64,000 nucleotides of DNA from assembly GCA_937995535.1 (NCBI GenBank), contig CALKJU010000007.1, forward strand, positions 62,001 to 126,000. Direction: 5' to 3'. The DNA comes from an uncultured Alphaproteobacteria bacterium (lineage in GTDB: Bacteria; Pseudomonadota; Alphaproteobacteria; Geminicoccales; Geminicoccaceae). Both the position numbers and the translations under genes were made by a program. The notes under the pieces are model-generated. The model was not told where the DNA came from. It worked only from the letters and a program-made list of their open reading frames with translations, and did no database searches. Shown here piece after piece: positions 49,695 to 57,656 of this stretch. Each line of letters starts with the position of its first letter. Within the stretch, counting starts at the first letter, position 1.

Positions 49695-49973
49695 TCAGGC
49701 CGGGTTCACCGCCTCGCGCAGGCCCTTGCCCGGCTTGAACCTGACCGCCTTGGCGGCGGCGATGGTCATCGTCGCCCCGGTCTGCGGATGGCGGCCCTGG
49801 CGCGCCGGGCGGTGGCTGACCTCGAACACCCCGAAGCCGGGGATCGTGACCTTGTCACCCTTCTGCAGGCCGCTCTGGATGCCGTTAAGGGTCGCGGCGA
49901 CGGCCTTGGCGGCAGCGGCCTTGGTCAGGCCCGTGACGCTGGCGACAGTCCCGTACAGCTCGTCGAGGGTCAT
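49695..49973 (-). CDS. hupB: HU-family DNA-binding protein
   Basis: A 92-residue histone-like protein with the HU signature GFGVFEVSHRPARQGRHPQTG and the beta-arm region around it. It compacts and bends DNA as a dimer. ATG 49973 has GGAGG-like sequence upstream. It lies just downstream of pyrC, separated by a short inverted repeat. It is the only HU/IHF gene in the window. Confidence 0.94.
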   Translation of the reverse strand: MTLDELYGTVASVTGLTKAAAAKAVAATLNGIQSGLQKGDKVTIPGFGVFEVSHRPARQGRHPQTGATMTIAAAKAVRFKPGKGLREAVNPA

Positions 49974-49985
49974 CTGAACCTCCGC

Positions 49986-50010
49986 TAGAGAGACATGCCT
50001 GATCTCTCTA
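49986..50010 (-). promoter_or_regulatory. Inverted repeat between pyrC and hupB
   Basis: TAGAGAGA and TCTCTCTA form a perfect 8-bp inverted repeat with a 9-nt loop. It overlaps the pyrC stop codon and sits directly before the hupB ribosome-binding site. There is no T-tract after it on the minus strand, so it is more likely an operator or an mRNA hairpin than a terminator. Confidence 0.4.
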
Positions 50011-51363
50011 CCACCTCGCGCCAGGGTTGCAAGTGCTGGCGCAGAATTCGCGCATGCTGTCGAGGAACCGGACCGGACGCCCGGCCGGCGTGCCGATCGG
50101 CTCGCCGTCGCGGGCGACAAGGCGACCGCGGACCAGCGTCGCCACCGGCCAGCCGGTCAGCTCGCGGCCCTCGTAGGGCGACCAGCCGGCACGGCTGCGC
50201 AGCCAGGCACCCTCCAGCCGGCGCCGTGCGGCTAGGTCGACGAGCACGAGGTCGGCGTCGTAGCCGCGGGCGATCCGCCCCTTGCCGAGGATGCCGAAGA
50301 CCCGCGCTGGTCCGGCGGCGGCGAGGTCGACCAGCCGCTCCAGGCTCAGCCGGCCAGCGGCGACGTGGTCGAGCATGACGGGTAGAAGGGTCTGCACCCC
50401 CGGCATGCCTGAGGGACTTTCAGGATAGGGCGTGGCCTTTTCCGCGGCCGTGTGCGGCGCATGGTCCGAGCCCAACACGTCCACCAGGCCATCGCGGACC
50501 GCCTGCCATAGCGCGTCGCGATGGCGCACGTCGCGCACGGGCGGGTTCATCTGCGCGCGTGTGCCGAGCTCATGGTAGCAATCGGGGGCGGCCAGGGTCA
50601 GGTGGTGCGGCGTCACCTCGACCGTCGCGACATCGCGTGCCTCGGCCAGCAGCGGCAGCTCCTCGGCGGTCGAGACGTGCAGGACGTGGACCGGCCGGGC
50701 CGCGTCGCGGGCGAGGCGGAGGAGGCGCGACGTGGCGGCGACGGCCGCCTCGACGTCACGCCACACCGGGTGGGTCTCGGGGCTCCCCTGCGCTGCGAGC
50801 GTTCGTCGGGCGCGCAGGCGCGGCTCGTCCTCGGCATGGACGGCCGCGCGGCGGCGGCCGGCGGCGAGCACGCGCGCCAGGGTCGTGTCGTCCTCGACGA
50901 GCAGCGAGCCGGTCGAGCTGCCCATGAAGATCTTGACCCCGGCGCAGCCGGGCAGGCGCTCGAGTGCGGCCAGCTCGTCGACGTTCTGCGCCGAAGCGCC
51001 GACGAAGAAGGCGTGATCGCAGCGCATCCGGCCGGCGGCCCGGGCGAGCTTGTCGGCGAGCAGCGCGGCGGTCGTGGTGGCCGGTTTGGTGTTCGGCATC
51101 TCGAACACGGCGGTCACACCGCCGGTGACCGCCGCGTCGCCACCGGTCAGGAGGTCTTCCTTGTGCTCGGCGCCGGGCTCGCGGAAATGCACCTGGGTAT
51201 CGATCACGCCGGGCAGGATGTGCAGGCCGCGCGCGTCCAGCTCCTCTGCCGCAGGGCCCACCCTCCCGAGCGCGACCAGCCGGCCTTGCGCGATGCCGAG
51301 GTCACCCTCGGTGACACCCCAAGGAAGGGCCACCCGTCCGCCGCGGATCGCGAGGTCGAGCAT
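50008..51363 (-). CDS. pyrC: Dihydroorotase (class I amidohydrolase)
   Basis: Third step of pyrimidine synthesis, cyclising carbamoyl aspartate to dihydroorotate. The 451-residue product has the metal motif DTQVHFREPG and the lysine that would be carboxylated in GVKIFMGSSTG. It also has the His pair in VHAEDE and HVLHVST, and the Asp in VLGSDHAPHT. Class I length and motifs fit a catalytic enzyme rather than the PyrC' pseudo-subunit. ATG 51363 starts MLDLAIRGGR. Other pyrimidine genes are not nearby. Confidence 0.93.
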   Translation of the reverse strand: MLDLAIRGGRVALPWGVTEGDLGIAQGRLVALGRVGPAAEELDARGLHILPGVIDTQVHFREPGAEHKEDLLTGGDAAVTGGVTAVFEMPNTKPATTTAALLADKLARAAGRMRCDHAFFVGASAQNVDELAALERLPGCAGVKIFMGSSTGSLLVEDDTTLARVLAAGRRRAAVHAEDEPRLRARRTLAAQGSPETHPVWRDVEAAVAATSRLLRLARDAARPVHVLHVSTAEELPLLAEARDVATVEVTPHHLTLAAPDCYHELGTRAQMNPPVRDVRHRDALWQAVRDGLVDVLGSDHAPHTAAEKATPYPESPSGMPGVQTLLPVMLDHVAAGRLSLERLVDLAAAGPARVFGILGKGRIARGYDADLVLVDLAARRRLEGAWLRSRAGWSPYEGRELTGWPVATLVRGRLVARDGEPIGTPAGRPVRFLDSMREFCASTCNPGARW

Positions 51364-51480
51364 GATACGCTCCGGCTGCGGTGTCGGACGCCTCGGTTGC
51401 CGCAGCGGCGCCCGCCCGGCAAGGCCGTCCGCCGGGGAAGTCCGAACAAGTTTTCGAAATTGCAAGGAAGTCGGTCGAAC

Positions 51481-51520
51481 TCAACTGTAAGTTGATTGTG
51501 GCGTTGCGATATGGTATCCG
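51481..51520 (+). promoter_or_regulatory. Candidate promoter with overlapping operator for the ExbB-like operon
   Basis: In the 339-bp, locally AT-rich gap between pyrC and the ExbB-like gene, TTGATT (51492-51497) and TATCCG (51515-51520) are spaced by 17 bp. The 15-bp inverted repeat TCAACTGTAAGTTGA (51481-51495) overlaps the -35, as a repressor site would. The -10 is weak. An open frame at 51381-51722 covers this gap, but I see no family in it. Confidence 0.35.
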
Positions 51521-51560
51521 ATTTTTTGTGCGACGGACGCGTCGTGGCAACCGGACGTTA

Positions 51561-51596
51561 ACCCTGCGGAGCGGATGCTGCTCCGATGTTGGGTTG
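51561..51596 (+). other. Foldable leader hairpin upstream of the ExbB-like operon
   Basis: AACCC / GGGTT encloses CGGAGC / GCTCCG with a 7-nt loop, giving a two-part stem about 110 bp before the first gene. There is no T-tract. It may be part of a structured 5' leader; I recognise no riboswitch class. Confidence 0.3.
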
Positions 51597-51702
51597 CCGG
51601 CTCGGACGGCGCGCCAACCGGTAGGCTCCGCCGACGACTTGCGCTTGACCGCCGCCGGCATGCCTCGGCCGGGGCGTCGGTCGCCCGTACGGAGAGCTGA
51701 CG

Positions 51703-52434
51703 ATGCCGCCATCGCTCGCTGACGTGTACACCCCTCTGGCGCCGACCCCGCGGCTCGCCGTACGTCCCGGGATCGGCCTCGGCGATCTCCTCGCCGTTGG
51801 CCAGCGCGAGGGTCAGCGCTACCTGCTGGTCCTGCGCTTCGCCCTGCTGAACCTTGTCGCCGCCTCGCTGCTCGGCGCGGTCTGGATGCAGGGCTGGCTC
51901 GACGAGCTGGTGCGTACCGACACGACCCATCTGTGTGCGATCATCGGGCTTGTCTTTCTTGCCGGCCTCGCCCAGGCCGGGCGTCGTGTGATCCAGACCA
52001 GCGTCGAGCTGAACGAGGTGCGTCTCGGCGTGGGTCTGGACCACACGCCGACCGGCGCGCTGGTGCGCGACCTGCAGGCCCGGGACCCTGCTGGCCGGGC
52101 GGCGCTGGTCGGGCTGCTGCGGCTGCGCCTCGGCAACCGCATCGCCGGCGTGCGCCACGTCGCCAACACCTTGGTCTTGCTCGGCCTGATCGGGACGGTG
52201 ATCGGCTTCATCATCGCGTTGTCCGGGGTCGACGCGGCAGCGGCGAGCGACGTGCAAGCGATCGGGCCGATGGTCTCGCGGCTGGTGGGCGGCATGTCGG
52301 TGGCGCTCTACACCACGCTCGCCGGCTCGGTCCTGAATATCTGGCTGATGCTCAACTACCGCCTCCTCGAATCAGGGACGATCAAGCTGTTCACCGCGAT
52401 CGTCGAGCGGGGTGAAGACCATGGACGGGCTTGA
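51703..52434 (+). CDS. MotA/TolQ/ExbB-family proton-channel protein
   Basis: A 243-residue membrane protein with four predicted helices (about 41-62, 76-92, 153-175, 194-217). The last two carry the MotA/TolQ/ExbB signature (LGLIGTVIGFIIALSG, then GGMSVALYTTLAGSV). A cytoplasmic loop of about 60 residues lies between helices 2 and 3. It should form the ion-conducting oligomer that energises a partner with a membrane Asp. GGAGAG precedes ATG 51703. Its stop overlaps the next gene by 14 bp, so the three genes are one operon. It is neither clearly TolQ, ExbB nor MotA. Confidence 0.85.
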   Translation: MPPSLADVYTPLAPTPRLAVRPGIGLGDLLAVGQREGQRYLLVLRFALLNLVAASLLGAVWMQGWLDELVRTDTTHLCAIIGLVFLAGLAQAGRRVIQTSVELNEVRLGVGLDHTPTGALVRDLQARDPAGRAALVGLLRLRLGNRIAGVRHVANTLVLLGLIGTVIGFIIALSGVDAAAASDVQAIGPMVSRLVGGMSVALYTTLAGSVLNIWLMLNYRLLESGTIKLFTAIVERGEDHGRA

Positions 52435-53029
52435 TCTGCGCGACGAGGACGACAACGGCACGGTCTTCCGCGACGTCATCACGCTCGCGCTCGCCGGCTT
52501 CGTGGCCGCTGTCATCCTGCTCCTGCCGCATCTCAACCCGCCGGGCGCCAAGACAGCCGACGCGATGGATCCGCCCGGCAATGTGATCGTCGAGGTCCGC
52601 TGGCCGGACGAACTGGATACCGATGTCGACCTGTGGGTCGAGGGTCCCGGCGACGTGCCGGTCGGCTATTCCAACAAGGGCGGCAAGCTGTTCAATCTGC
52701 TGCGGGACGATCTGGGCCGGCGGTCGGACGCGACCGAGCTGAACTACGAGGTCTCGTACTCCAGGGGCATCGTCGCCGGCGAGTACGCGGTCAACGTCCA
52801 CCTCTACCGCAATCTCTCGCGGCAGCTCCCGGTGCCGGCGACGATCGTCGCGAGCGTCAAGCGCTCGCCCATGGAGTCGGCGCGCCAGCTCGTCTCCACC
52901 AAGGTCGCGCTGGGGCGTGAAGGTCAGGAGCTGACAGTGTTCCGCTTCCGTCTCGACGCCGACGGGAACCTCGTGCCCGGCAGCGTGCACGCCCTGTTCA
53001 AGCCCTTGCGCGCGTGGAAGAAGACATGA
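52421..53029 (+). CDS. ExbD-topology partner with a non-canonical periplasmic domain
   Basis: A 202-residue protein I cannot assign to a named family. A short acidic cytoplasmic tail leads into one helix (about 17-37) whose start, VFRDVITLALAGF, places an Asp (D18) where ExbD/TolR have their protonatable Asp. After a Pro-rich linker comes a predominantly beta periplasmic domain. It has the acidic motif DELDTDVDLWVEGPGD, reminiscent of DUF2135/YfaP-like domains, rather than the usual ExbD domain. ATG 52421 follows GGGGTGAAG. It is probably the moving or force-transmitting partner of the upstream channel. Confidence 0.65.
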   Translation: MDGLDLRDEDDNGTVFRDVITLALAGFVAAVILLLPHLNPPGAKTADAMDPPGNVIVEVRWPDELDTDVDLWVEGPGDVPVGYSNKGGKLFNLLRDDLGRRSDATELNYEVSYSRGIVAGEYAVNVHLYRNLSRQLPVPATIVASVKRSPMESARQLVSTKVALGREGQELTVFRFRLDADGNLVPGSVHALFKPLRAWKKT

Positions 53030-53538
53030 GCGACCTGCCCCTGCTGTTCGCCGCCGCGGCCGCACTCGCCGCCTGCCTCGGCAGCATCGCCGTCTGGGCG
53101 CCGCGCCGCCTGCCGATGAAGCTGGGTGCGGTGCTGGTCGCCGCCCTGTTCATGCCGCTCGCCTATGCCGGGATCAGCGATCTGCTGAGCCGACCGAAGC
53201 CGGTCGACCTGGAATGGTGGCTGTCGCGGGCCGACGAGGCGACCGTGGTCGGCAGCGTGCCCGAGGAAGGCCGGCGAATCTTCCTCTGGCTCGCTCTCGA
53301 CGGGGTCGACGAGCCGCGCGCCTACACCTTGCCGTGGAGCCGCGAACTCGCGCAGCAGCTCCAGGACGCCCAGGAGCAGGCTGCCGAGCAGCAGACCGCG
53401 GTACGCATGCGCCTGCCGTTCGAGCGCTCGTTGGACGACCGCGAGCCCAAGTTCTACGCCCTGCCCCAGCCGGCCTTGCCGGAAAAGCCGGCGCCGCCGC
53501 CGGCGATGCGCTTCGAACGGCCGGAGGCCGACGCCTGA
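53026..53538 (+). CDS. Two-helix membrane protein, third member of the ExbB-like operon
   Basis: A 170-residue protein of unknown family. It has two N-terminal helices (about 4-24 and 32-52), then a soluble region rich in Glu/Gln (ELAQQLQDAQEQAAEQQ). The tail is Pro-rich (PALPEKPAPPPAMRF), recalling the extended linkers of TonB-like proteins but with no TonB box or domain that I recognise. ATG 53026 overlaps the preceding stop (ATGA), so it is translationally coupled. It ends 1 bp from the convergent MBL gene. Confidence 0.6.
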   Translation: MSDLPLLFAAAAALAACLGSIAVWAPRRLPMKLGAVLVAALFMPLAYAGISDLLSRPKPVDLEWWLSRADEATVVGSVPEEGRRIFLWLALDGVDEPRAYTLPWSRELAQQLQDAQEQAAEQQTAVRMRLPFERSLDDREPKFYALPQPALPEKPAPPPAMRFERPEADA

Positions 53539-53539
53539 G

Positions 53540-54415
53540 CTAACCGGGCAGACGCCAGACCAAGCCGCGCCAGCTCGCCGCGCGCGTGGTGAGGTCGAGC
53601 CGCAGCAGGTCCTCCCCGACCAGGATCGGGCCGGCGTAGTCGCGCGCCACCTCGGCCGCGAGGGTGCCAGGGTCGGCATCGGGCGGGACGATGTGCGTCA
53701 GGACGAGACAGCGGGCTTCGGCGGCGCGCGCGATCTTGCCCACCTCGGTCGAGAGCGTGTGGTAGCTCGCGACCGCCTGGATCGTCGCCGCCTCGCGGCG
53801 GCCCGGCACGGGTGGCATCGCGTCGTGCACGAACACCTCGTGGACGAGCGCGTCGCAGCCGCGCGCCGCCTCGACGAGGGCCGGACAGGCGCGCGTGTCT
53901 CCGCTGAGCGCGAGCGTCTGGCCCGCCGCTCGCAGGACGTAGGCGAAGGCTGGCTCCACCGGTCGATGGTCGACCGCCACCGCCTCGATCTCGATGCTGC
54001 CGACCTGCAGGCGGGTCCCGGCGCCGATTTCCTCGACGCGCAGAGCGAAGCCCGCATCGTTCGGGCGCCGCTCGAAGGCGAGCCGCTGTGCGCGCTCCTC
54101 GGCCCAGACCGCCTCGAGCGCCGAGGCGAAACGGCCGAAGCCGGGCGGTGCCACGACCCGCAGCGGCCACTGCCGGCCTTGATGCCAGCCGGAGACGACG
54201 AGCTGCCAGAGGTCGACCACATGGTCGCTGTGCAGATGCGTGATGAGCAGCGCGTCGAGCCGGGCGCCGTCGGCGCCGGCCTCGACGAGCCGCTGCGTTG
54301 CACCGGAGCCACAGTCCACGAGGACGCGGGTCCCCGCGGCCTCGACCAAAGTCGCGGCGCCGTAGCGGCGACTGCTGACCGCCGGGCAACCCGTACCGAG
54401 CAGGGTCAGCCGCAT
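53540..54415 (-). CDS. MBL-fold metal-dependent hydrolase (RNase Z-like)
   Basis: A 291-residue metallo-beta-lactamase-fold protein. The metal motif is THLHSDHVVDL, with downstream ligands in VAVDHRP, LALSGDTRAC (Asp) and VLTHIVPP (His). The start MRLTLLGTGCPAVSSRRYG is typical of the RNase Z / arylsulfatase-like group. Without the tRNA-binding exosite its substrate is open; small-molecule esters are as likely as RNA. The start overlaps the end of the IMPase gene by 10 bp. Confidence 0.88.
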   Translation of the reverse strand: MRLTLLGTGCPAVSSRRYGAATLVEAAGTRVLVDCGSGATQRLVEAGADGARLDALLITHLHSDHVVDLWQLVVSGWHQGRQWPLRVVAPPGFGRFASALEAVWAEERAQRLAFERRPNDAGFALRVEEIGAGTRLQVGSIEIEAVAVDHRPVEPAFAYVLRAAGQTLALSGDTRACPALVEAARGCDALVHEVFVHDAMPPVPGRREAATIQAVASYHTLSTEVGKIARAAEARCLVLTHIVPPDADPGTLAAEVARDYAGPILVGEDLLRLDLTTRAASWRGLVWRLPG

Positions 54416-55191
54416 TCGCCGGCGACCGCTTCCAGCGCCTCGCGCAAGCCCGGCGGTCCGGCGACCACCCGGTTGCCCTGGTGCAGCCCGTCCGCGGCGA
54501 GGAAGTCGTTGGTGAAGCCACCCGCCTCGCGGATCAGCAGGAGGCCGGCGAGCGCGTCCCAGCTGTTCATGTGCGCCTCGACATAGCCGACAAGGCGTCC
54601 GCAGGCGGTCCAGGCCAGACCCAGGGCGCCCGAGCCATGCCGATGGTACATGCCGCCCTGGGCGAGCAGGCGGGCGATCATCCCCTGCACACGCTCCGGC
54701 GCCACGCGCAGCGAGTAGCCGACGCTGACCGTCCCGTCGGCGAGCGAAGCCGCGCGCGCGACCTGCATCGGGCGGCCGTCGAGGCTCGCCCCGCCGCCGA
54801 GCCGGGCGCGGAACAGCTCGCCCGTATTGGGATCGAACACCACCCCGACCAGGATCGCGTCGTCACGGACATAGGCCAGCGAGACGCACCACGAGGCGAT
54901 GCCGTTGAGGAAGCACCAAGTGCCGTCGATCGGGTCGATGACCCAGGTGCCGTCCGTGCCGGCCCGATGCCCGGTCTCCTCGCCGAGGAGCCCGTCTGTC
55001 GCAAACAGCGTCTTGAGGCGCGCCGCGACCAGCCGCTCGACCGCGCGATCCGCCTCGCTGACAATGTCCTGCGGGCCCTTGCGCTCGACGACGAGCGACT
55101 CGCGACCGCGAAAGTAGCGCAGCGCCAGCGCCCCCGCCTCGCGGGCCACGGCCTCGGCCGCGGCCAGTCGCAGCTCCACCTCGTCGCGCAT
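54406..55191 (-). CDS. Inositol monophosphatase-family phosphatase
   Basis: A 261-residue Mg2+-dependent sugar-phosphate phosphatase. The metal-binding motifs are LLGEETG, DPIDGTWCFLNG and NSWDALAGLLL. It could be an inositol-1-phosphatase, histidinol phosphatase (HisN) or nucleotidase; the DPIDGTWxF form does not decide. GGGAGC precedes ATG 55191. The frame is open further upstream but without family similarity. It is divergent from the aldo-keto reductase gene. Confidence 0.9.
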   Translation of the reverse strand: MRDEVELRLAAAEAVAREAGALALRYFRGRESLVVERKGPQDIVSEADRAVERLVAARLKTLFATDGLLGEETGHRAGTDGTWVIDPIDGTWCFLNGIASWCVSLAYVRDDAILVGVVFDPNTGELFRARLGGGASLDGRPMQVARAASLADGTVSVGYSLRVAPERVQGMIARLLAQGGMYHRHGSGALGLAWTACGRLVGYVEAHMNSWDALAGLLLIREAGGFTNDFLAADGLHQGNRVVAGPPGLREALEAVAGECG

Positions 55192-55259
55192 CCGTCGCTC
55201 CCGCTCGCCGTGGCCGCGCTTATAGGGCATGATGGTCGGCGGGATAGCGGGAGGACGCC

Positions 55260-56090
55260 ATGCATCTCGTCGAGGCGAACGGCGCGCGCATCCCCGCGCT
55301 CGGGTTCGGCACCTGGGAGCTGCGCGGCGCCGAGGCGCAGCGCCTCGTCGAGGCGGCGCTGGCGATCGGCTACCGTCATCTCGACACCGCCGAGATGTAC
55401 GGCAACGAGGCCGAGGTCGGGGCCGGCCTGCGTGCCAGCGGTCTGGCGCGCGACCAGATCTGGGTGACAACGAAGGTCTGGCCCGATCACTTCGCCGCCG
55501 GTGTCTTCGAGCGCGCGGTCGACGACTGCTTGGCACGCCTGCGTCTCGCGACCGTCGACCTTCTGTTGCTTCATTGGCCGAGCCGTACCGTCCCGCTTTC
55601 CGAGACGATCACGGCATTGTCCCGCGTCCACGCGGCCGGCAAGGCCCGCCATGTCGGGATCAGCAACTTCACCGCGGCGATGATCGACGAGGCGGTCGCC
55701 CTCTCGCCCGTGCCGTTGGTCACCAACCAGGTCGAGTACCATCCGTTCATGACGCAGCGGGCGGTGCTCGACCGCTGCCGCGCGCATGGGTTGGCACTCA
55801 CCGCCTACTGCCCGTTGGCGCGCGGCCGGGTCTTCATCGACCCGGTGCTGACCCGGATCGGCCGGGCGCATGGCAAGTCCGGCGGCCAAGTGGCGCTGCG
55901 CTGGCTCATTCAGCAGCCCGGGGTGATCGCCATCCCACGCTCCTCCTCGGTGACCCACGCCGCGGCGAACTTCGCCATCGGCGACTTCACACTGAGCGAA
56001 CGGGAGATGGCCGAGATCGCGGCGCTCGGCTCGCCGGACGGGCGGATCGTGCGGCTCGGGAACGTCGTGCCGGAGTGGGATCCCGCGTGA
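55260..56090 (+). CDS. Aldo/keto reductase
   Basis: A 276-residue NADPH-dependent reductase of the AKR fold. The catalytic tetrad appears as D in HLDTAEMYG (with Y), K in VTTKVW and H in LLLHWPS. The C-terminal NADPH-binding loop is IPRSSS. It is similar to 2,5-diketo-gluconate reductase / methylglyoxal reductases; the substrate is unknown. GGGAGGA lies before ATG 55260. Its stop overlaps the next gene (GTGA). Confidence 0.92.
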   Translation: MHLVEANGARIPALGFGTWELRGAEAQRLVEAALAIGYRHLDTAEMYGNEAEVGAGLRASGLARDQIWVTTKVWPDHFAAGVFERAVDDCLARLRLATVDLLLLHWPSRTVPLSETITALSRVHAAGKARHVGISNFTAAMIDEAVALSPVPLVTNQVEYHPFMTQRAVLDRCRAHGLALTAYCPLARGRVFIDPVLTRIGRAHGKSGGQVALRWLIQQPGVIAIPRSSSVTHAAANFAIGDFTLSEREMAEIAALGSPDGRIVRLGNVVPEWDPA

Positions 56091-56746
56091 GCGTGGCCTT
56101 CGCGCCGATCGAGGAGGCGGCGCTGCAGCGCCATGGCGCGGCCGGCGTCGCGGAACGGCTGGTCAAGCCGCGCACCGCCGAGGAGCTGGCCAGCCTGCCC
56201 GACGCCTGGTTTCTCGACCGGATGTCGCTGCGCATCTTCCGGGCGGGACTGAAGCACGACCTCGTCGACCGTAAATGGCCGGCGTTTCAGGAGGTGTTTC
56301 GCGGCTTCGAGCCGACGTTCTGCGCGCGGCTCCCCGACGAGGCGATCGAGGCGCTGCTCGAGGACCGTCGCTTGATCCGCAACCTGCCGAAGCTGCGCGC
56401 GGTGCGGGCCAACGCCGCGGCGCTGCTGGCGCTCGACGGCATGGGCCGGTGGCTGGCCGCATGGCCGTCGACCGACCTCGTCGGCTTATGGGCGGAGCTG
56501 GCGCGCCGCTTCCAGCAGCTAGGCGGCAACTCGGCGCCGACCTTTCTTCGCATGGTCGGCAAGGACACGTTCATCCTGACCGACTCGGTCGTGCGGGCTC
56601 TGAACGGATGGGACGCCTTTGCCGGGACCCCGCGCACGAATGGCGACCTCGCCGTGGTGCAGCGGATTTTCGCCGGCTGGGCTGCGGAAACCGGTCGGCC
56701 CTACTGCCAGCTCAGCCAGATCCTCGCCATGAGCTTGGATACCTGA
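56087..56746 (+). CDS. DNA-3-methyladenine glycosylase I-like (Tag family) protein
   Basis: A 219-residue helical glycosylase of the HhH superfamily, most like TagI (FLDRMSLRIFRAGLKHDLVDRKWPAF, then RNLPKLRAVRANAAAL). TagI excises 3-methyladenine. The Cys and His residues of the E. coli Tag zinc snap are not visible here, since the CxW start of Tag is absent. Substrate specificity is therefore uncertain. GTG 56087 overlaps the aldo-keto reductase stop; a later GTG at 56093 is also possible. Confidence 0.8.
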   Translation: MSVAFAPIEEAALQRHGAAGVAERLVKPRTAEELASLPDAWFLDRMSLRIFRAGLKHDLVDRKWPAFQEVFRGFEPTFCARLPDEAIEALLEDRRLIRNLPKLRAVRANAAALLALDGMGRWLAAWPSTDLVGLWAELARRFQQLGGNSAPTFLRMVGKDTFILTDSVVRALNGWDAFAGTPRTNGDLAVVQRIFAGWAAETGRPYCQLSQILAMSLDT

Positions 56747-56757
56747 CGGTCCGGCCG

Positions 56758-57651
56758 TCAGGCCTTCACCACCCCCTCCGCAAGGCCCTTGAAGAACAGT
56801 TTCTGCGCGAAGGTGAAGGCGATGATGCCCGGGGTCACGACGATGACGTAGACCGCGGCGAGGCGCGGCCACGCCCACTGCCCGAGACCGCCCTGCGCGC
56901 CCGCCAGCACCACCGGCATGGTCCGCGCCGTCTGGTCGTTGGTCAGCGTCGTGCAGAGCAGGAACTCGCCCCAGGCGGTGACGAAGTTGACGATGAACAC
57001 GACGACCAGGCCGTTGCGCGCCATGGGCAGGCCGACGAGCCACAGCGTGCGCCACGGCCCCGCCCCGTCGATCTTGGCCGCCTCCATCAACTCGTGCGGG
57101 ATGAGCTGGAAAACGCTGCGCATGATCAGGACGGAGATCGCCAGATTCAGCGTGATGTAGGGCAGGATCAGACCGCTCGTGCTGTTGATCAGGCCGAGGA
57201 AGCTCTGGATCTCGTAAATGCTGATGATCGAGACGACCCGGGTCGGGAAGTAGAGCGAGGCGAGCAGCATGGCGACGACGAACGGGCCGCCGCGCGGCCT
57301 CAGATGGACCAGCGCGTAGCCGGCCAGCACGGCGCAGATCGTGGTGATCAGCACGGTCGCCGCAGTCACATAGATGCTGTTGAAGAGATTGATCGGCAGC
57401 GTCTCGATCTTGGTGAAGACGAACCCATAGTGGGTGAAGTCGAAGCGCCGCGGCCAGAGGTTGCCGCGCATCGCGTCGGGCAGGGACTTGACCGACATCA
57501 GCAGGACCCAGGCCAACGGCAGCAGGATGATCACCATGAACAGGTTGATCACCGCATGCCGGATGACCACGGCTCGATTGAGCCGGAGCCACTCACCGGC
57601 CGACAGTGGCGGGGCGGTCCCGAGTTCCTCGAGCTGCGCGGCGCGGGCCAT
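56758..57651 (-). CDS. Carbohydrate-type ABC transporter permease (MalG/UgpE-like)
   Basis: A 297-residue inner-membrane permease of six helices. The cytoplasmic EAA loop reads LMEAAKIDGAGPWRTLWLVGLPM, which contacts the ATPase. It pairs with the MalF-like permease whose stop is 5 bp upstream. The last gene of the three-gene cassette; no ATP-binding subunit follows, because the next gene is convergent. Confidence 0.93.
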   Translation of the reverse strand: MARAAQLEELGTAPPLSAGEWLRLNRAVVIRHAVINLFMVIILLPLAWVLLMSVKSLPDAMRGNLWPRRFDFTHYGFVFTKIETLPINLFNSIYVTAATVLITTICAVLAGYALVHLRPRGGPFVVAMLLASLYFPTRVVSIISIYEIQSFLGLINSTSGLILPYITLNLAISVLIMRSVFQLIPHELMEAAKIDGAGPWRTLWLVGLPMARNGLVVVFIVNFVTAWGEFLLCTTLTNDQTARTMPVVLAGAQGGLGQWAWPRLAAVYVIVVTPGIIAFTFAQKLFFKGLAEGVVKA

Positions 57652-57656
57652 CCCGG

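Noticed and set aside
51381-51722. 113-residue open frame before the ExbB-like operon
   Set aside because: No family, no clear ribosome-binding site, and it covers the best promoter/leader candidates; left as non-coding.
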